Below are positions 16,540 to 26,499 of a stretch of 43,681 nt of DNA, piece after piece. The first letter of the stretch is position 1. The number at the start of each line of letters is the position of its first letter. The translations under genes and the position numbers were made by a program. The DNA is taken from the NCBI GenBank assembly GCA_007693555.1, contig REDJ01000122.1, positions 1 to 43,681 on the forward strand. Direction: 5' to 3'. The notes below the pieces were generated by a model. The model was not told the origin of the DNA. It did not search any database and saw only the letters and a program-made list of their open reading frames with translations. Source of the DNA: Bacteroidota bacterium (GTDB lineage Bacteria; Bacteroidota; Bacteroidia; Bacteroidales; UBA7960).

Positions 16540-18864
16540 ATGATTTTTAAAAAACACATATCGTTATCCTTTCCAGGTAATTATTTAATGATTATTGTCC
16601 TGGCCCTGGTGATTTCATCTTGTTCCAACATGAGATATCTTGATGAAGGCCAGAAACTTTATACAGGAAGTAAGGTTAAGATAGAATCGGATGAAAAGAT
16701 CTCCAATAAAGGGGATGTGGTTTCAGAGCTTGAAAGGGTAATCCGTCCCCAGCCCAATGAAAAGTTCCTGTTCTGGCGACCCAGATTATGGTTTTATAAC
16801 GTTGCAGGTGAAGACCCCGGTAACGCCATTACCCGCTACATGAGAAACAGGATTGGAAGACCTCCCGTTCTTTTTGAAGATTTCAGCGCAGACCGGTCAC
16901 TTCAGTTAATGCAGAACCGTTTGTTTAACATGGGATTTTTCGACCCGCAAATTGATTACCAAATCAAAGAAAGGGAAAAAAGAGCAGGTGCCGAATTTAC
17001 AGTAACCCTAAAACCTGCTTTCACCATTGCTGAGCTTCTGCCCATTGAGCATGATAATGAAATTGCAAGGCACATAAATGAATCGCTCGAAGAAAGCCTG
17101 ATAAAACCGGGAAGAAATTACCGGTTGAGTGTATTGCGCGATGAACGTGAGCGAATAACAACACATCTTAAAGAACAAGGTTATTTTTATTTTCATCCTG
17201 ATTTCCTGCTTTTCAGGGCAGATACTACCGGTGGAGAAAGAGAAGTAAGCCTTTCACTTGCCCTTAAAACCAATATTCCTGCCAATGCTAAAGAAAGTTT
17301 TCACATAAGAAATATATTCATCAACACCGCTTTTACCCTGATTGAAGAGCAGCAGATAAATGACACCATTTACCTTGAAGACGGAATTTATCTTTTGAAT
17401 AACAATGGAGAATTCAGACCATCAACACTTAAGCGGGCTATCTTTTTTGAAAAGGACAAACTTTATAACAGTAATGACCATGACCTTACTCTTAACCACC
17501 TGATGGGCCTGGGAGTTTTCAAGTTTGTAAATCTTCGTTTCATTGAAATCAGGGATGATGACAAACCCTATCTTGATCTGAGGGTACAGGTAACACCCAT
17601 GGATAAAAAAAGCATTAGCGCAGAGATAAGAGGTGTAACCAAATCCACAAATTTTGCCGGCCCGGGTTTATCCTTATCTTTCAATAACAGAAACTTCCTT
17701 GGTGGTGCAGAAAATTTCACCCTGAATCTCGATGGGGCCTATGAAACCTATATTGGTAAAAGAGAAACAAGTGCCAGCTCCTGGGAAGCCGGGGCATCTG
17801 CAGAATTAACCATTCCCAGGTTTGTTGTTCCTTTTGGTAACGGGTTATTGTCGCCCCAATTTATCCCCAGAACCCGCTTCGGGCTTTCCTTTAATTTTCG
17901 TAGCAGAACAGATGCTTTCAGTATTTCTTCCATCAGAGGCAATTTTGGTTACCTGTGGAATCAGTCTGTAACCACACAATATCGTTTTAACCCCTTCATA
18001 TTCAATATTTTCTCTCTGGGTTCAGTGTCTGAAGAGTATCAACAGATCTTTTCGGAAGAAGTACTTTTCAGAAGGGGCCTTTTTGAACAGTTTCTGCTGG
18101 GATCAGAGTTTTCTTATTACTATAATTCTCAACTGCGCGAACAGCGAAAACACTCATGGTACTTCAACTACAACATTGACCTTTCGGGAAATATGGCCTA
18201 CCTGGTAATACATGGCCTCAACCTGGGTGAAGAGCAGGAAGAAGGCGGATATGGGATATTTAACCAAAGTTTCTCGCAATATGCCCGAAATGATTTTGAC
18301 CTGAGGTATTATCTTGATCTGGGTCATGGCCGGAAACTGGCTTCCCGGCTGGCAGCAGGTATTGGAGTTCCTTATGGCAATTCTACCACCCTGCCTTATG
18401 TAAAGATTTTTACAACCGGCGGCAGTAACAGCATCAGGGCTTTTCATCCTCGTTCACTTGGACCCGGATCATACAGTTCGCCCGACACATTGCAAACAGC
18501 ATTCAATATTTACCAGTCAGGTGATATGAAACTGGAAGCCAATCTGGAATACCGCTTCAGCATGACAAATATTATCAAAGGTGCAGTATTTGCTGATGCG
18601 GGCAACGTATGGACCCTGAAAGAACGCGAAAGAACCCCCGGGGGCAAGTTTGAAAGATCAGAATTTCTTGGCCAGATGGCATTAGGGACAGGTGCCGGGC
18701 TCCGTTTCGATTTTACATTTTTCATCCTCAGGCTCGACCTCGCATTCCCACTGGCAGTTCCCTATGATGATTCGCCGGGATATTTTCAATCCATACGTCC
18801 GCTCGACAGGAGCTGGAGACGTGACAACCTTTTGCTGAATCTTGCTATCGGTTATCCTTTCTGA
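16540..18864 (+). CDS. tamL: TamL: Omp85-family outer-membrane lipoprotein partner of TamB
   Basis: The 774-residue protein has a lipoprotein signal peptide with lipobox VISSC (C28), then SNMRYLDEGQKLY. Periplasmic POTRA-like segments follow (roughly 40-370), then a 16-strand-type surface-antigen (Omp85) barrel to the C-terminus. GGSNSIRAFHPRSLGPG near residue 628 occupies the place of the conserved VRGF loop motif. A lipid anchor on a TamA-like protein is characteristic of Bacteroidota TamL. It probably sits in the outer membrane and receives substrates or lipids from the TamB just upstream. The gene ends 6 bases from the convergent LOG gene, with no clear terminator between them. Confidence 0.92.
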   Translation: MIFKKHISLSFPGNYLMIIVLALVISSCSNMRYLDEGQKLYTGSKVKIESDEKISNKGDVVSELERVIRPQPNEKFLFWRPRLWFYNVAGEDPGNAITRYMRNRIGRPPVLFEDFSADRSLQLMQNRLFNMGFFDPQIDYQIKEREKRAGAEFTVTLKPAFTIAELLPIEHDNEIARHINESLEESLIKPGRNYRLSVLRDERERITTHLKEQGYFYFHPDFLLFRADTTGGEREVSLSLALKTNIPANAKESFHIRNIFINTAFTLIEEQQINDTIYLEDGIYLLNNNGEFRPSTLKRAIFFEKDKLYNSNDHDLTLNHLMGLGVFKFVNLRFIEIRDDDKPYLDLRVQVTPMDKKSISAEIRGVTKSTNFAGPGLSLSFNNRNFLGGAENFTLNLDGAYETYIGKRETSASSWEAGASAELTIPRFVVPFGNGLLSPQFIPRTRFGLSFNFRSRTDAFSISSIRGNFGYLWNQSVTTQYRFNPFIFNIFSLGSVSEEYQQIFSEEVLFRRGLFEQFLLGSEFSYYYNSQLREQRKHSWYFNYNIDLSGNMAYLVIHGLNLGEEQEEGGYGIFNQSFSQYARNDFDLRYYLDLGHGRKLASRLAAGIGVPYGNSTTLPYVKIFTTGGSNSIRAFHPRSLGPGSYSSPDTLQTAFNIYQSGDMKLEANLEYRFSMTNIIKGAVFADAGNVWTLKERERTPGGKFERSEFLGQMALGTGAGLRFDFTFFILRLDLAFPLAVPYDDSPGYFQSIRPLDRSWRRDNLLLNLAIGYPF

Positions 18865-18870
18865 TGTTCT

Positions 18871-19683
18871 TTACATCAGCTTATCCTTGTCCTTCATATT
18901 TTCGAAGTGAGCAAGAAGTTCCTTCTCCATTTCATCAACCGTATCACAAATCTTGAAAAGATTCAGGTCTTCTTCACTGATCATTCCATTTTCAGCAAAT
19001 TTTTGAAAATTGATGATATCGTTCCAGTAAATGCTATCGTATATCAAAATTTTCATATCCTTTTTGATCTTTCCTGTTTGGACCAATGTGAGTATTTCAG
19101 CCAGCTCATCCAACGTGCCGAATCCACCGGGAAAAATAACGATAGCTTTTGCAGGATAAGCAAACCAGAACTTTCGCATAAAGAAGTAATGAAACTCAAA
19201 GTTCAGATCATCTTCAAGGTAAGGGTTTGCAAATTGCTCAAAGGGCAGACTGATATTAAGCCCGACAGATTTACCTCCGGCCAGATGTGCTCCTTTGTTT
19301 GCGGCTTCCATGATTCCGGGACCTCCACCGGTACAAACCACATAGCGGCGGCCATTGTGGTAATAGTTTTTTATAGACCATGCAGTTACTCTTCTGGATA
19401 GCTCTACAGCATCTTCGTAATAGCGCGAGTTTTTCAGGTTTATTTCTGCCTTTTTTATAGCCGATTCATCCTTTTTCTTTTTTGCTTTAAGTTCAGCTAA
19501 TTGCTTCTCAGCATCCTCTCTTGATGGCAACCGGGCCGAACCAAAAAATACAACAGTATCTTTTATCTGATGTTTTTGAAAACGGGCCTGAGGCTCCACA
19601 AACTCCGACATAATCCTTAATATGCGAGCCTGTGGTGATTTTAAAAAATCAATGTTTTCATATGCTTTGAGAATTTTTTTCAT
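18871..19683 (-). CDS. LOG-family protein (nucleotide 5'-monophosphate phosphoribohydrolase-like)
   Basis: The 270-residue protein has the LOG (lysine-decarboxylase-like Rossmann) signatures: GGGPGIMEAANKGA (119-132), MRKFWF (169-174) and PGGFGTLDE (185-193). LOG enzymes hydrolyse the N-glycosidic bond of nucleoside monophosphates, releasing the base and ribose 5-phosphate. The plant homologues activate cytokinins, but bacterial members are likely purine or pyrimidine nucleotide hydrolases. It belongs to the longer bacterial type, with an N-terminal extension that includes a Lys-rich helix (62-86). It is convergent with tamL and divergent from the carboxypeptidase gene. A TACCTTTG box lies at 19753-19760. 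Confidence 0.9.
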   Translation of the reverse strand: MKKILKAYENIDFLKSPQARILRIMSEFVEPQARFQKHQIKDTVVFFGSARLPSREDAEKQLAELKAKKKKDESAIKKAEINLKNSRYYEDAVELSRRVTAWSIKNYYHNGRRYVVCTGGGPGIMEAANKGAHLAGGKSVGLNISLPFEQFANPYLEDDLNFEFHYFFMRKFWFAYPAKAIVIFPGGFGTLDELAEILTLVQTGKIKKDMKILIYDSIYWNDIINFQKFAENGMISEEDLNLFKICDTVDEMEKELLAHFENMKDKDKLM

Positions 19684-19752
19684 ACTTGTTAAATTATTTT
19701 ATTTTCAATCAACTTGTTTTATACAACAAAATTACTTTTTTGTTTCTCAAAC

Positions 19753-19760
19753 CAAAGGTA
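19753..19760 (-). promoter_or_regulatory. Candidate -7 box (TACCTTTG) for the LOG gene
   Basis: The reverse strand reads TACCTTTG, an exact TAnnTTTG match, 69 bases before the ATG at 19683. It lies back to back with the plus-strand box at 19778-19785. Confidence 0.45.
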
Positions 19761-19777
19761 TTTGTCATTGAAATAAC

Positions 19778-19785
19778 TATTTTTG
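19778..19785 (+). promoter_or_regulatory. Candidate -7 box (TATTTTTG) for the carboxypeptidase/permease operon
   Basis: TATTTTTG matches TAnnTTTG and lies 22 bases before the ATG at 19808. Confidence 0.45.
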
Positions 19786-19807
19786 AACTTAATGTTGAAT
19801 AATCAAT

Positions 19808-20689
19808 ATGCGTAAAAAAAAATCTGAAAATAAAAAATCAAACATATTTATCGTTTTGGTTGTAATCCTTGCGATATTGATTGTAAGTTCACGCGCATGC
19901 AGAATTACCCTTAGAAACCTGACCCCTGGCAGTTCAGAAGTTAGATCTGAAACATTTCATAAGCAAAATCCCGATTCGCTTACAATTAAAACAGAAGAAC
20001 CTATGCCTGAAATATCCGAACCTGATAAAAACATTTTGCTGGGCAAACTCAGCAGTTCTCAAAGAGACTCTTTGCTTTCTCCGATTGAGATTAAATACGC
20101 CAGCAGAGACGGAATGTATATGCACCACGAAGCATATGATGCTTTTGTTGAAATGCATGAGGCAGCAAAGGGAGATGGTATTGAACTGGTCATAATCTCA
20201 GCTTTCCGCGATTTTGTTCATCAGCGGCGCATTTGGAATAATAAATGGAACGGACAGCAGGTACTGAGCGGAAACATATACGCTACAGACATTGCAAACC
20301 CGGCCGACAGAGCCCTTGAAATACTTCGGTTTAGTGCCATGCCAGGCACCTCACGTCATCACTGGGGAACAGATGTTGACCTTAATAGCTTGAACAATAA
20401 ATACTTTGAATATGGAAGAGGAAAAAGAGAATATGAATGGCTGAAAGAAAATGCTGAAAGGTTTGGCTTCTGTCAACCCTATACCGCCAGGGGTGAGAAC
20501 AGACAGCAAGGTTATGAAGAAGAAAAATGGCACTGGTCATTTAAGCCTGTTGCTGCTGTTTATCTTAGAACTTTTGCTGATTCTGTAGCATATGATGACA
20601 TTAGTGGTTTTGAAGGCTGGGAGACTGCCAGACAACTTAATGTAATAGATAATTATGTGCTATCAGTTAATAAAGACTGTTTTAAATAA
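19808..20689 (+). CDS. VanY-type D-alanyl-D-alanine carboxypeptidase (peptidase M15B)
   Basis: The 293-residue protein has a basic N-terminus and a single membrane segment (about 12-30) that anchors it facing the periplasm. The catalytic domain (about 90-260) carries the M15 zinc motif SRHHWGTDVD (182-191: H184 and D191 as ligands) and EKWH (239-242: catalytic E239, ligand H242). SAFRDFVHQRRIWN (131-144) is the usual substrate-pocket region. The family trims the terminal D-Ala or related peptide-stem residues of peptidoglycan. No vancomycin-resistance genes lie nearby, so a housekeeping wall-remodelling role is more likely. The permease gene follows after 6 bases, suggesting an operon. Confidence 0.92.
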   Translation: MRKKKSENKKSNIFIVLVVILAILIVSSRACRITLRNLTPGSSEVRSETFHKQNPDSLTIKTEEPMPEISEPDKNILLGKLSSSQRDSLLSPIEIKYASRDGMYMHHEAYDAFVEMHEAAKGDGIELVIISAFRDFVHQRRIWNNKWNGQQVLSGNIYATDIANPADRALEILRFSAMPGTSRHHWGTDVDLNSLNNKYFEYGRGKREYEWLKENAERFGFCQPYTARGENRQQGYEEEKWHWSFKPVAAVYLRTFADSVAYDDISGFEGWETARQLNVIDNYVLSVNKDCFK

Positions 20690-20695
20690 TCAATT

Positions 20696-21814
20696 ATGAA
20701 AATCAGATTTCCCTTCTATTTTAAACTGGCATTGTTGCTATTGAGTGCAGTATTGATTGTGTTTATCATGCGCGAGGCAAAGGTGATTTTAGTGCCTTTG
20801 CTTATATCGGGGTTGCTGGCAATACTGATAAGCCCATTCAGCGCATGGCTGGAAAGAATAAGGGTGCCAAAAGCCCTGGCTGTAGGGCTTAGTGTAATAT
20901 CACTCATTGCACTTCTAAGTGCCCTGGTATATTTTTTCTACAATCAGACCCTTCGTTTTAGTGGCGACCTGGCTCTGCTGGAAGCCCGTGTGGGATATTA
21001 TCTTGGTATTTTAAATGAATACATTGAAGCCAATCTGGAAGGAGTTGTTCCCATCTCCGGGGAAAATATTCAGAATGCAATATTTCAATATCTTTATGAT
21101 AATGCAGCAGCTCTTACACAAGGAGTAATAGCAACCGCCGGAACATTAACCATGGTTTTTATTATGCCCATATATATTTTCCTGTTTTTGTACTTCAGGA
21201 ATTTTCTTATTGAATTTGTGTTAATGTCGTTTGAAGAAAAGCATAAACTAAAAGTTCGCAATGTGATAACCAAGGTAAAACTTGTGGTACAAAACTATAT
21301 TACCGGCATGTTTGTGGTCATATGCATTCTCATGGTTCTTAACAGTATTGCTTTACTAAGCCTGGGAATCAGCCATGCTTTTTTGTTTGCCGGCTTTGCA
21401 GCTATATTGAATGTTATACCCTTTCTGGGTCCTTTTATTGGTGCAACGTTACCAATACTATATGCATTTCTTACAAAAGATAGCTTATGGTATCCATTAG
21501 GGGTTTTTATGGCGTTTTATGTAATTCAGCTTTTTGAAAGCAATCTGTTTACCCCGAAAATTGTAGGCGGTAAAGTTTCAATGAATCCGTTGATGACTAT
21601 TATTGCTCTCTTTGTGGGTAACTTCATTTGGGGCCTTGCAGGAATGATTCTGTTTATTCCGGGTATGGCTATTCTAAAAGTAATTTTTGATGAAGTTGAA
21701 GGAATGGAAGCCTATGGGTTTCTTTTGGGAGATACACGTTCAGTGAAGAAAAAGGCAAACAGTAAAACAATTCGTGAACAATTAAGGGAAGTCAGAGGCA
21801 GATTTAAAGTGTAA
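20696..21814 (+). CDS. AI-2E/PerM-family permease
   Basis: The 372-residue polytopic membrane protein has the layout of the AI-2E transporter family (PF01594). Two N-terminal helices (about 9-75) come first, then a soluble section (about 85-145), then a helix-rich C-terminal half containing AILNVIPFLGPFIGATLPIL near 238-257. The Lys/Arg-rich C-terminal tail (about 345-372) is cytoplasmic. Members have been linked to autoinducer-2 export, Na+/H+ antiport and general permease roles, so the substrate is open. It follows the carboxypeptidase gene by 6 bases and ends 24 bases from the convergent second tamB. Confidence 0.9.
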   Translation: MKIRFPFYFKLALLLLSAVLIVFIMREAKVILVPLLISGLLAILISPFSAWLERIRVPKALAVGLSVISLIALLSALVYFFYNQTLRFSGDLALLEARVGYYLGILNEYIEANLEGVVPISGENIQNAIFQYLYDNAAALTQGVIATAGTLTMVFIMPIYIFLFLYFRNFLIEFVLMSFEEKHKLKVRNVITKVKLVVQNYITGMFVVICILMVLNSIALLSLGISHAFLFAGFAAILNVIPFLGPFIGATLPILYAFLTKDSLWYPLGVFMAFYVIQLFESNLFTPKIVGGKVSMNPLMTIIALFVGNFIWGLAGMILFIPGMAILKVIFDEVEGMEAYGFLLGDTRSVKKKANSKTIREQLREVRGRFKV

Positions 21815-21838
21815 AAGATTTAGTGAAAGTTTTTTTGC

Positions 21839-24800
21839 TTACTGATCAGCATTGTCAGATCCTGGTCTCAATGCTTCAATTTCAGGATATTCGGGGTATT
21901 CGGGCATATCCAGTTCAGGAATTTCCAAAACAGTTCCTGGTCTCCTTCTGAATATTTCACTGATATTATCAAATTCTCTCCTGTAAAATACTCCGACACC
22001 TTGTGTATATGGTGCATTTGTATTTAAAAGGTCAAAAGTATTGGAACGGTTGAACGCTTTTACTCTGAATTTTCCTTCCGGAGTAATCTTCACTTCCACA
22101 TTCACATCACCGATAATATTACTGGCTCTTTGACTTTGAGCAGGGTGATTACCGGCAACACCCACATTTCCATCAATCACAACCCTGTCATCAAACAATT
22201 GCGTTGAGAGGGCTACCTCAATTTCCTGGCTACTGATTTCATCGCCCGGCCGGTAATTAATACCTATATCAAAATCTGAACTGATTTGCGAAAGCCAATT
22301 GCTCAACTGGTTTGACAAAAGCTCAGATGAGGTAGAACCCATTCCATAACCCAATGCAGTATTTAAACCATCTTCAGGGGGTACAAAACGGTTTAAAATT
22401 AATAGTGAAAAAACCTGGCGATTCATTTCCTGTTCTGTGGTAATGATTCTTTCAATCATTTCACGTGTGGATTCGTCACCACCGGGTAATCTTATGTCAA
22501 AGGATATAGACGGATTAAATAATTTATCCTGCAGATGCAGTACCGTTTCAACGGGTACTCTTCGGCGATAAACATCAGAAGTATCGGTTTGATTGGCAGC
22601 CAAATCAAATAATGATGTTCTTAGCCTATAAAAAGCTCTCATATCAATATCTGCATCATAAAGATCACCCGACCATCTGATTACTCCACCCTGCTCCATG
22701 CGAAATCTTTTATTGATAAGATTTTGAAGTGTAAAAAGGTAATCTCCATCCTGTATAGTAAAATCGCCGTACATATTAAATGCACCCTGGCTGTTTATTT
22801 CAAATTTCAGGTCACCAAAACCCCGCCCTCGTAAAATATCACCAATTTGTGAATCAAATATGATCTGAATTTCAGACTCCGGAGTAACCTCTAGATCAAA
22901 ATTCAGGGCAATACCGGAAATTTGTGGTGCGGGGAGGGTTGACAAACCACCATTTACCTTATCAGGTGAAACAAAACTGATAAAGCTGGTTTCTGAAAAC
23001 TCACCCCTTGAGTCAAGTGGTAAAAAAAACTGAGTACCACGGTTCGCCTGCGCTGATATATCAAGGGTTATGTCGTTTGCCGGCCCATGCACTCGCAATA
23101 ATCCGGTGGCAAAAGCTCTTCCATAAAAAAGCTCATTGTGGTGGGGTAATGTATTTAATACTGCAATTCTGTCAAGCAGAAAAGAAATATCAAGGCTGAA
23201 ATCCATAAAACGATTATGCCTTATAATACCTGATACATTTGCTGAGTTTCCAATTGTATCATTAAGTGTAAGGTTGTCAAATCTGAAATAATCTTTCCCT
23301 ACCTCAATCTCATGGGCAAATGAATAGGCTGTATTCAGATAATTTACCCTGAAACCGGTTCTCACCAGGCGCGCCCTGCCACTTAATTCAGGAGAAGAAA
23401 GCGGACCATCCAGCCTTAACCTCCCTGAGGCCAGACCCCTGAAATTGGAGGCAAATCCTTCCAGATATCTGCTGAAAATTGACATCTGCAGATTTTCAAT
23501 AAATATATCAAGGTCAAAATTATCCTGCTCACTTTCAGGATAAAAATACCCCCGGGCTATTAAGGGCTTGTTAAAGCCTACATTACCATAATATATAACT
23601 TCTGCATCAATTTTAAATGCTTTTTCTGTGGCATCCCAAACACTGTTAAGAGAAAGATCACCCAAATGATCATTGTTAAATGCAAAATCCCTGATCAATA
23701 ATTCAGTAGCGATATTGGGTGTATTTTTGATATTTGATAAAGTGAGTTCTCCACTTGCTAGCCCGGCAAAGTCGATTTTCCGATCCCGTAAGAAATAAGA
23801 CAAACTTTCGGTATTGAAATTATTCAAAAGTATTATTAAAACATCAGAGGGCTCATCACTTAATCTCCCGTCAACTTTCAGAAATTCCTCATTCTTATAA
23901 AGCATGAAATTTTCAATCTCAATATAGGCCGAATCTATTAAAATACGATTGGAAGAAGAAACTGACCACAAGGAATCATTTATATATGCATATGAGGGTT
24001 TAATAACGAATTCAGTCTTATGAGGTGAAAGTACATTCGCCTGTGCATCAATGAAACCCGAATTATTAAATTCTGAGTTCTGATTTTCCCATTTGGATGT
24101 AATATCAAGATTGTCCTCATAAATATCCGCTGAAAGAACAAATTGTTCCATCCAGATACTGTCACTTAAAAAAAGTCTGTCTGCTTTGTTCAGAATTTCA
24201 ATCTTTTCTTTGTCGGATGAGATAGCCAGAGAAAAATTATCAAGCCTGTTGTTGCCGAAAATTATATATTCCGAATTACCTTTAACGCCTAAATCCCTCT
24301 TTCGCATGTCAAACTTCCCATTTATAAAAATATTTTCTGATAAATTCAATTTAGGAAAAAAGATACCCGTAAGTTCCTCGGTTTTCTTGAAATTAATTTC
24401 AAATTCACCTTTTTGGGAAAAGTCTGCATCTGCTATCTCATCTTTATCAACCGGAAACCGGGAAGGCAAATAATGGGCAAGAAAACCTGTTATATCCTTA
24501 TTTAGTCTCTCGAAATTAAGGAAACCTTCTACTCGCAGATCAAGGTAGTCTGAGTTGAATCTTAGCAGAGTTTGTCCATTTACTTCAGATTGAAAACTCT
24601 GTAATGAAAGCAAATCTGTGTGGAGATAATTTAAAACTCCATCATCTTCAGGGATTATTTCTTTATAAACTGTACTGTAGGCAGTCAAATCACCTTGAAT
24701 ATCATTCAGGTTTTTACCTTTTCCTTCCACTGAAAGAATGGTTGAAATAACACTATGATAAACCGAGTCGCGCTGGTAAATATTCAAAAGAGTAAGATTT

Positions 24801-26347
24801 GCATCTTCAATTTGAGCAGTAAAGTTTAACCTGGGTATATCTTCGGAAAAATCAACAAGTCCATTGAAATCAACAAACAAGTTGGTATCATCTACCAGGA
24901 GATTTCCTGAAAACCTTTTATCAGAAAGATTACCGGCAACTTCCATATTGCGGTAGGTATAGTCATTGAATTCAAGTTTACTAACAGAACCCTGCATTGT
25001 TACATCAAGGCTTGAAAAATCAATACCTGAACCATTCAGATTTGCGTCAAATGCGATCAGACCCAGATTCATAGATTCATTTGTAAGTTTACCCAAATTA
25101 AAACCTGCTGTTGCAAGACTACCATTGTAGCTGACTTTCGTAAAATCGTCATTACTTCGGATTGCAATATCTGATTTCAATTCACCCAAATCAGTTCGCA
25201 AACTTCCATAAGCTACAAAGTCATATATAAAGCCTGTCAGATTTCCTGTAAAATATGATATGCCAAGATTATCGAGTTCTGCTGGTAAACTCAGATTTTT
25301 AACACCTGTATCATGAGGTAAAATAAATGACTGAAGGTCGTTTCTTGTTGTAACAAGATGTTCGACAGAAAAATTCAGGAATGTTTCCTGAATATCAGGT
25401 AATCCAGACAAGAAAAAGTTTCCATGAAAATTGGTAAGTTCTCCAAAATGTAGCCACACATTATTACCTCTGATATTACTTAGTGTGCCACTGATACTTC
25501 CATGCAATACCAATTTATTGTCAAGACCATAGAGGGGAGTTATAAAATAACCCAGTTCATAAAGCTGTAATGAAGACGAATTTATTTTAAAACTCATTAC
25601 TACCTTGTCGGCAAATGATTTAAAATCCTGGAATGCTTCATAATCAAATTCAACATCCATTTCAAGACTACTGTTCCCGGTATTTATAAACAGATTATTT
25701 GCATAACTGCCATTTGGACTTATCATAAGGTTTGCACTGATATTATTAATTTCCAGCCCTTTGGACTCCTTGAGAGAAAAATTTGTAACGTTTGCCTGCA
25801 GGGTATCGCGTTCAAAGGAGATGTCTGCAATGGAAAGATAAAGCTCGCGAAAGGCAAAATTCAGCGGATCGAATCCATTTTCAAGATGTTCAGCATCATA
25901 ATCTATAAATGACAAGCCTGAGTTTCTGAATTCGAATGACTTTAAAACCACATTCCAACCAGGCAGGCTTATAGTGTCCGTCGTTTTTCCATTATCAAAA
26001 TAATCAATGAAAAACTGAAAATTATAAAATTCCTCATCATGGTATTTAGCCATATTGAGTTCGGCTTGGTGGAAAACAAGTTTGTCAATCAGCAAATTAC
26101 GTCTTGAAAAGGATATCTTATCCACATCAAACTCCATTTTCCGTGCATAAAGCAGCGAATTATCATTTCTGTCAAAAAGCCTGATATCTTCAAGCACCAC
26201 ATTCAAAAACCAGCTTATATTCACTCCACCCACTGTTACTTTTGCATCAAGCTCACGTGACAGATAATCGGCTGCTTTAGTTGTAAGCCAGGTTTGAACT
26301 CCCTCGCTTCTAAGAGTAAAATAGGCCAGTGAAGGAAGCATTACCAT
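21839..26347 (-). CDS. tamB: TamB-like translocation/assembly module protein (second copy)
   Basis: About 1502 residues are read from the ATG at 26347. The body is beta-rich and repetitive like that of the first copy, and the C-terminal TamB (DUF490) domain is conserved: GDFTIQDGDYLFTLQNLINK near residue 1193 and MNRQVFSLLILNRF near 1305. The N-terminal sequence SEGVQTWLTTKAADYLSREL is typical of Bacteroidota TamB. From the ATG the membrane helix is cut short. The frame stays open upstream to 26407 and encodes KVIKKTHYIVLITIFI, which completes a helix, but that part has no ATG, GTG or TTG. The true start may therefore be unusual (see findings). No Omp85 partner is adjacent. The gene is divergent from tsaD. 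Confidence 0.9.
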   Translation of the reverse strand: MVMLPSLAYFTLRSEGVQTWLTTKAADYLSRELDAKVTVGGVNISWFLNVVLEDIRLFDRNDNSLLYARKMEFDVDKISFSRRNLLIDKLVFHQAELNMAKYHDEEFYNFQFFIDYFDNGKTTDTISLPGWNVVLKSFEFRNSGLSFIDYDAEHLENGFDPLNFAFRELYLSIADISFERDTLQANVTNFSLKESKGLEINNISANLMISPNGSYANNLFINTGNSSLEMDVEFDYEAFQDFKSFADKVVMSFKINSSSLQLYELGYFITPLYGLDNKLVLHGSISGTLSNIRGNNVWLHFGELTNFHGNFFLSGLPDIQETFLNFSVEHLVTTRNDLQSFILPHDTGVKNLSLPAELDNLGISYFTGNLTGFIYDFVAYGSLRTDLGELKSDIAIRSNDDFTKVSYNGSLATAGFNLGKLTNESMNLGLIAFDANLNGSGIDFSSLDVTMQGSVSKLEFNDYTYRNMEVAGNLSDKRFSGNLLVDDTNLFVDFNGLVDFSEDIPRLNFTAQIEDANLTLLNIYQRDSVYHSVISTILSVEGKGKNLNDIQGDLTAYSTVYKEIIPEDDGVLNYLHTDLLSLQSFQSEVNGQTLLRFNSDYLDLRVEGFLNFERLNKDITGFLAHYLPSRFPVDKDEIADADFSQKGEFEINFKKTEELTGIFFPKLNLSENIFINGKFDMRKRDLGVKGNSEYIIFGNNRLDNFSLAISSDKEKIEILNKADRLFLSDSIWMEQFVLSADIYEDNLDITSKWENQNSEFNNSGFIDAQANVLSPHKTEFVIKPSYAYINDSLWSVSSSNRILIDSAYIEIENFMLYKNEEFLKVDGRLSDEPSDVLIILLNNFNTESLSYFLRDRKIDFAGLASGELTLSNIKNTPNIATELLIRDFAFNNDHLGDLSLNSVWDATEKAFKIDAEVIYYGNVGFNKPLIARGYFYPESEQDNFDLDIFIENLQMSIFSRYLEGFASNFRGLASGRLRLDGPLSSPELSGRARLVRTGFRVNYLNTAYSFAHEIEVGKDYFRFDNLTLNDTIGNSANVSGIIRHNRFMDFSLDISFLLDRIAVLNTLPHHNELFYGRAFATGLLRVHGPANDITLDISAQANRGTQFFLPLDSRGEFSETSFISFVSPDKVNGGLSTLPAPQISGIALNFDLEVTPESEIQIIFDSQIGDILRGRGFGDLKFEINSQGAFNMYGDFTIQDGDYLFTLQNLINKRFRMEQGGVIRWSGDLYDADIDMRAFYRLRTSLFDLAANQTDTSDVYRRRVPVETVLHLQDKLFNPSISFDIRLPGGDESTREMIERIITTEQEMNRQVFSLLILNRFVPPEDGLNTALGYGMGSTSSELLSNQLSNWLSQISSDFDIGINYRPGDEISSQEIEVALSTQLFDDRVVIDGNVGVAGNHPAQSQRASNIIGDVNVEVKITPEGKFRVKAFNRSNTFDLLNTNAPYTQGVGVFYRREFDNISEIFRRRPGTVLEIPELDMPEYPEYPEIEALRPGSDNADQ

Positions 26348-26499
26348 TATGAAGATGGTAATTAAGACTATGTAATGTGTTTTTTTGATAACTTTGCCTC
26401 CCTGAATTTATACGTTTATTTTAACGTGTAAAATCTCTAATTGTTACATTTATAAGGGCTTTGATAAGCCATTATGATAAAATTAATTAACCGGTTTTT

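Noticed and set aside
18907-19401. 164-codon plus-strand open frame
   Set aside because: It lies antisense within the LOG gene, which has all family motifs.
19808-20689. Vancomycin-resistance VanY
   Set aside because: The fold and motifs match, but there are no vanHAX or vanRS genes nearby; a housekeeping wall enzyme is more likely.
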